Positions 62,615 to 64,000 of a stretch of 64,000 bases of DNA are shown in pieces. The stretch is from Tretioscincus oriximinensis (Eukaryota; Chordata; Lepidosauria; Squamata; Gymnophthalmidae). The notes under the pieces were generated by a model, which saw only the letters and a list, made by a program, of their open reading frames with translations, was not told the DNA's origin and did not search any database. How positions within the stretch are numbered: the stretch's first letter is position 1; each line of letters begins with the position of its first letter. The stretch is from contig JAJVDF010000213.1 in NCBI GenBank assembly GCA_022410635.1, positions 66,962-130,961 on the forward strand, written 5' to 3'. The translations under genes were made by a program, and so were the position numbers.

Positions 62615-62882
62615 TATAGCTCAGAATTAAGGCCCTTCAAATACATAATAAATGAACTTCAACACACAGAAACCAGTTGCTGAACACTTCAACTTTCCAG
62701 GACATTCTCTCTCAGACTTCAGGACTGCAGTCTTTGAACAAAGAAACTACAAAGGAAGATTTGAAAGAGAAGCAGCAGAACTTGAATACATTCACAAGTT
62801 CCAGGCCATCAACAAAGGACTTAACAAAGATAATGGTTTCCTGGCCAACTATACATTTTTAAGACACCTGTTAAGTATTTGA
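62615..62882 (+). pseudogene. Penelope-like linker and GIY-YIG endonuclease remnant with internal deletion
   Basis: YSSELRPFKYIINEL (about 62619-62660) is joined directly to QKPVAEHFNFPGHSLSDFR and FEREAAELEYIHKFQAINK (62664-62882). The opposite-strand segment at 61355-61988 still has the sequence between, about 348 bp, so this copy has lost it. The downstream piece is in a different frame from the upstream piece. The GIY-YIG catalytic start is therefore gone. Confidence 0.8.
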
Positions 62883-63196
62883 TTGATTTACTATCAGACA
62901 TTGCCTCTTGTTGCCCCAGGGACCTTTTCACATGAGAGGATTAGTTTCTGCTATTTACCTGTTTTTCTAACCTGGACTTCATACCCCATCACATTTGCAT
63001 ATGCTTTGTCATCTCCCATACACAGTTTTCTATAAAAATCTGACCCTGACATTAGTCCCTCAGCATCTGAAGAAGTAGATATGTCTATGAAAGCTTATGC
63101 CACTCACTTTTCTCTTGTTAGTAGTTAGTGCTACCAGCCTCTTTGCTGGACTTTCTACTGGACTAACAGCTATTTGTCTGAAATTATACAGATCAT

Positions 63197-64000
63197 GTTA
63201 CTCATTGAACATTTCCTTAAATATTTGCTTCAAAATGGCTGATATTTCTGGTTCCTCCAAAAAATGTTAACTTTTTCCACTTAACGTCCTATCTCTCACT
63301 ATATCAGATTCATTGACATAATGTCCATTTTGTCATTTTTACTTTTATCCAACAGCGATAGTAACTTTAGCCACTTAACATCAACAGAGTTAGCATGTAT
63401 TTCAGATTTAAATTCTGATTTCTAAGAATGTTTAAAAAACATAATTCCATATTCTTTAACACATTAACATTTAACATATTTATTTTCATACCTACTTCTA
63501 AACAAAATTTATGAATCTTATAATGCTAACACTATTAGTGAATTTGCACTGAGGCTGCATCCGCACATGACTCATTTACTCCACTATAATTGGATATTCT
63601 ACAATAAAGTATGGATATTCTGGAATAAATCAGTCCCCACAGTGCTTTATTGTGGAGTATCCAACAATAGTGGAATAAATAAGTGATGTGGGATGCAGCC
63701 TAAGATTGAGTACCATATGTTAATTGCACTGGAACCTTATATCACCTATTAATCTATGCTCTCTATTATATGTAGTCCATTTTACCCATGTCTTTTGATC
63801 CTTTTAGTTTATGCTTGTGATAATCCAGGCCCTATTTTCTTTTCTTTTTTTTAACTTCATGTATCATATCCATTTATAAATTTCACTCTTGGGCCTTTTT
63901 TTTCTAATCTCATTCATATTATCATTATTGTTATTGTTATTTTTTCCCATAATCCTCAAAATAAATTCCTGCTTCTTCCTACTGTCAAAGTAAGTTCAAA
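63197..64000. other. TENM2 intron sequence at the right edge
   Basis: AT-rich. It holds the palindromic MITE at 63552-63701 and pyrimidine/AT low complexity at 63836-63948. No exon seen. Confidence 0.55.
63552..63701. mobile_element. Palindromic MITE (GGCTGCATCC type), complete copy
   Basis: Begins aggctgcatccgcacatga and ends tgatgtgggatgcagcct. The inner halves also pair (ataattggatattctacaat with its inverted partner near 63644-63668). The whole 150 bp is a near-palindrome without coding capacity. A diverged copy lies at 37974-38091. The target duplication was not resolved. Confidence 0.8.

Larger units (their letters stand above)
61327..63183. mobile_element. Penelope-like element, two segments head to head
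   Basis: Bounded by a 13-bp duplication, ttatacagatcat (61314-61326 and 63184-63196). The left segment (61327 to about 62000) lies on the - strand: end of the element, GIY-YIG region and the RT-endonuclease linker. The right segment (about 62000-63183) lies on the + strand: RT core, linker, GIY-YIG end, 3' UTR and terminal repeat. The segments meet near agatctgcagatctg (61991-62005). Neither is complete. One insertion event with an inverted 5' piece fits the single duplication. Confidence 0.88.
61314..63196. repeat. Target-site duplication pair of PLE copy B
   Basis: Identical 13-mers ttatacagatcat at 61314-61326 and 63184-63196. Confidence 0.8.

Overview
This window is vertebrate nuclear DNA, most likely from a reptile and probably a squamate. 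The basis is the repeat mix: CR1-type LINE fragments, a degenerate L1-like LINE, several Penelope-like element (PLE) copies, a Tc1/mariner transposon, MIR-like CORE-SINEs with a tRNA head, and several palindromic MITE-like elements. The species is inference; no sequence here fixes it. The DNA is AT-rich and almost entirely noncoding. Four single N bases (24486, 37345, 42885, 47307) suggest a draft assembly.

Only one host gene is supported: the 5' coding end of teneurin-2 (TENM2) on the + strand. The exon with the start codon occupies 8594-8891 (72 nt of 5' UTR, then codons 1-75 plus one base). The next coding exon is 59917-60192 (codons 76-167 plus one base). A 51,025-bp intron separates them. 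Both junctions are phase 1 with clean GT/AG sites, and the two exons join into a continuous teneurin N-terminal cytoplasmic sequence. The gene continues to the right beyond the window. The first 8.6 kb is probably an intron in the 5' UTR, because the start-codon exon begins at a splice acceptor and not at a visible promoter.

Layout: 1-1059 unassigned; 1060-4640 an old L1-like LINE on the + strand, interrupted by a 200-bp PLE hairpin and a CORE-SINE; 8594-8891 TENM2 exon; 10.3 kb PLE end; 13.09-14.47 kb a dead Tc1-like transposon with recognisable terminal inverted repeats; 21.86-22.68 kb and 23.77-24.48 kb two GC-rich blocks that may belong to one unclassified repeat family; 24.5-25.7 kb and 28.9-29.7 kb CR1 fragments on the - strand; 26.1, 37.3, 39.3 and 54.0 kb members of a foldback family whose ends read TAGGCTGACCA; 36.6 kb a polypurine tract; 42.1-42.6 kb a 414-bp palindrome; 50.6 kb a second CORE-SINE; 59.9 kb TENM2 exon; 60.5-63.2 kb two adjacent PLE insertions, each with an inverted-orientation segment and its own target-site duplication.

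I found no convincing new gene system. The best items for a second look are the PLE insertions (structure, duplications, a hammerhead-like motif in their ends, a microhomology deletion), the palindromic families, and the GC-rich blocks with promoter-like and splice-like signals. All family assignments come from reading the sequence and have not been checked against a database.
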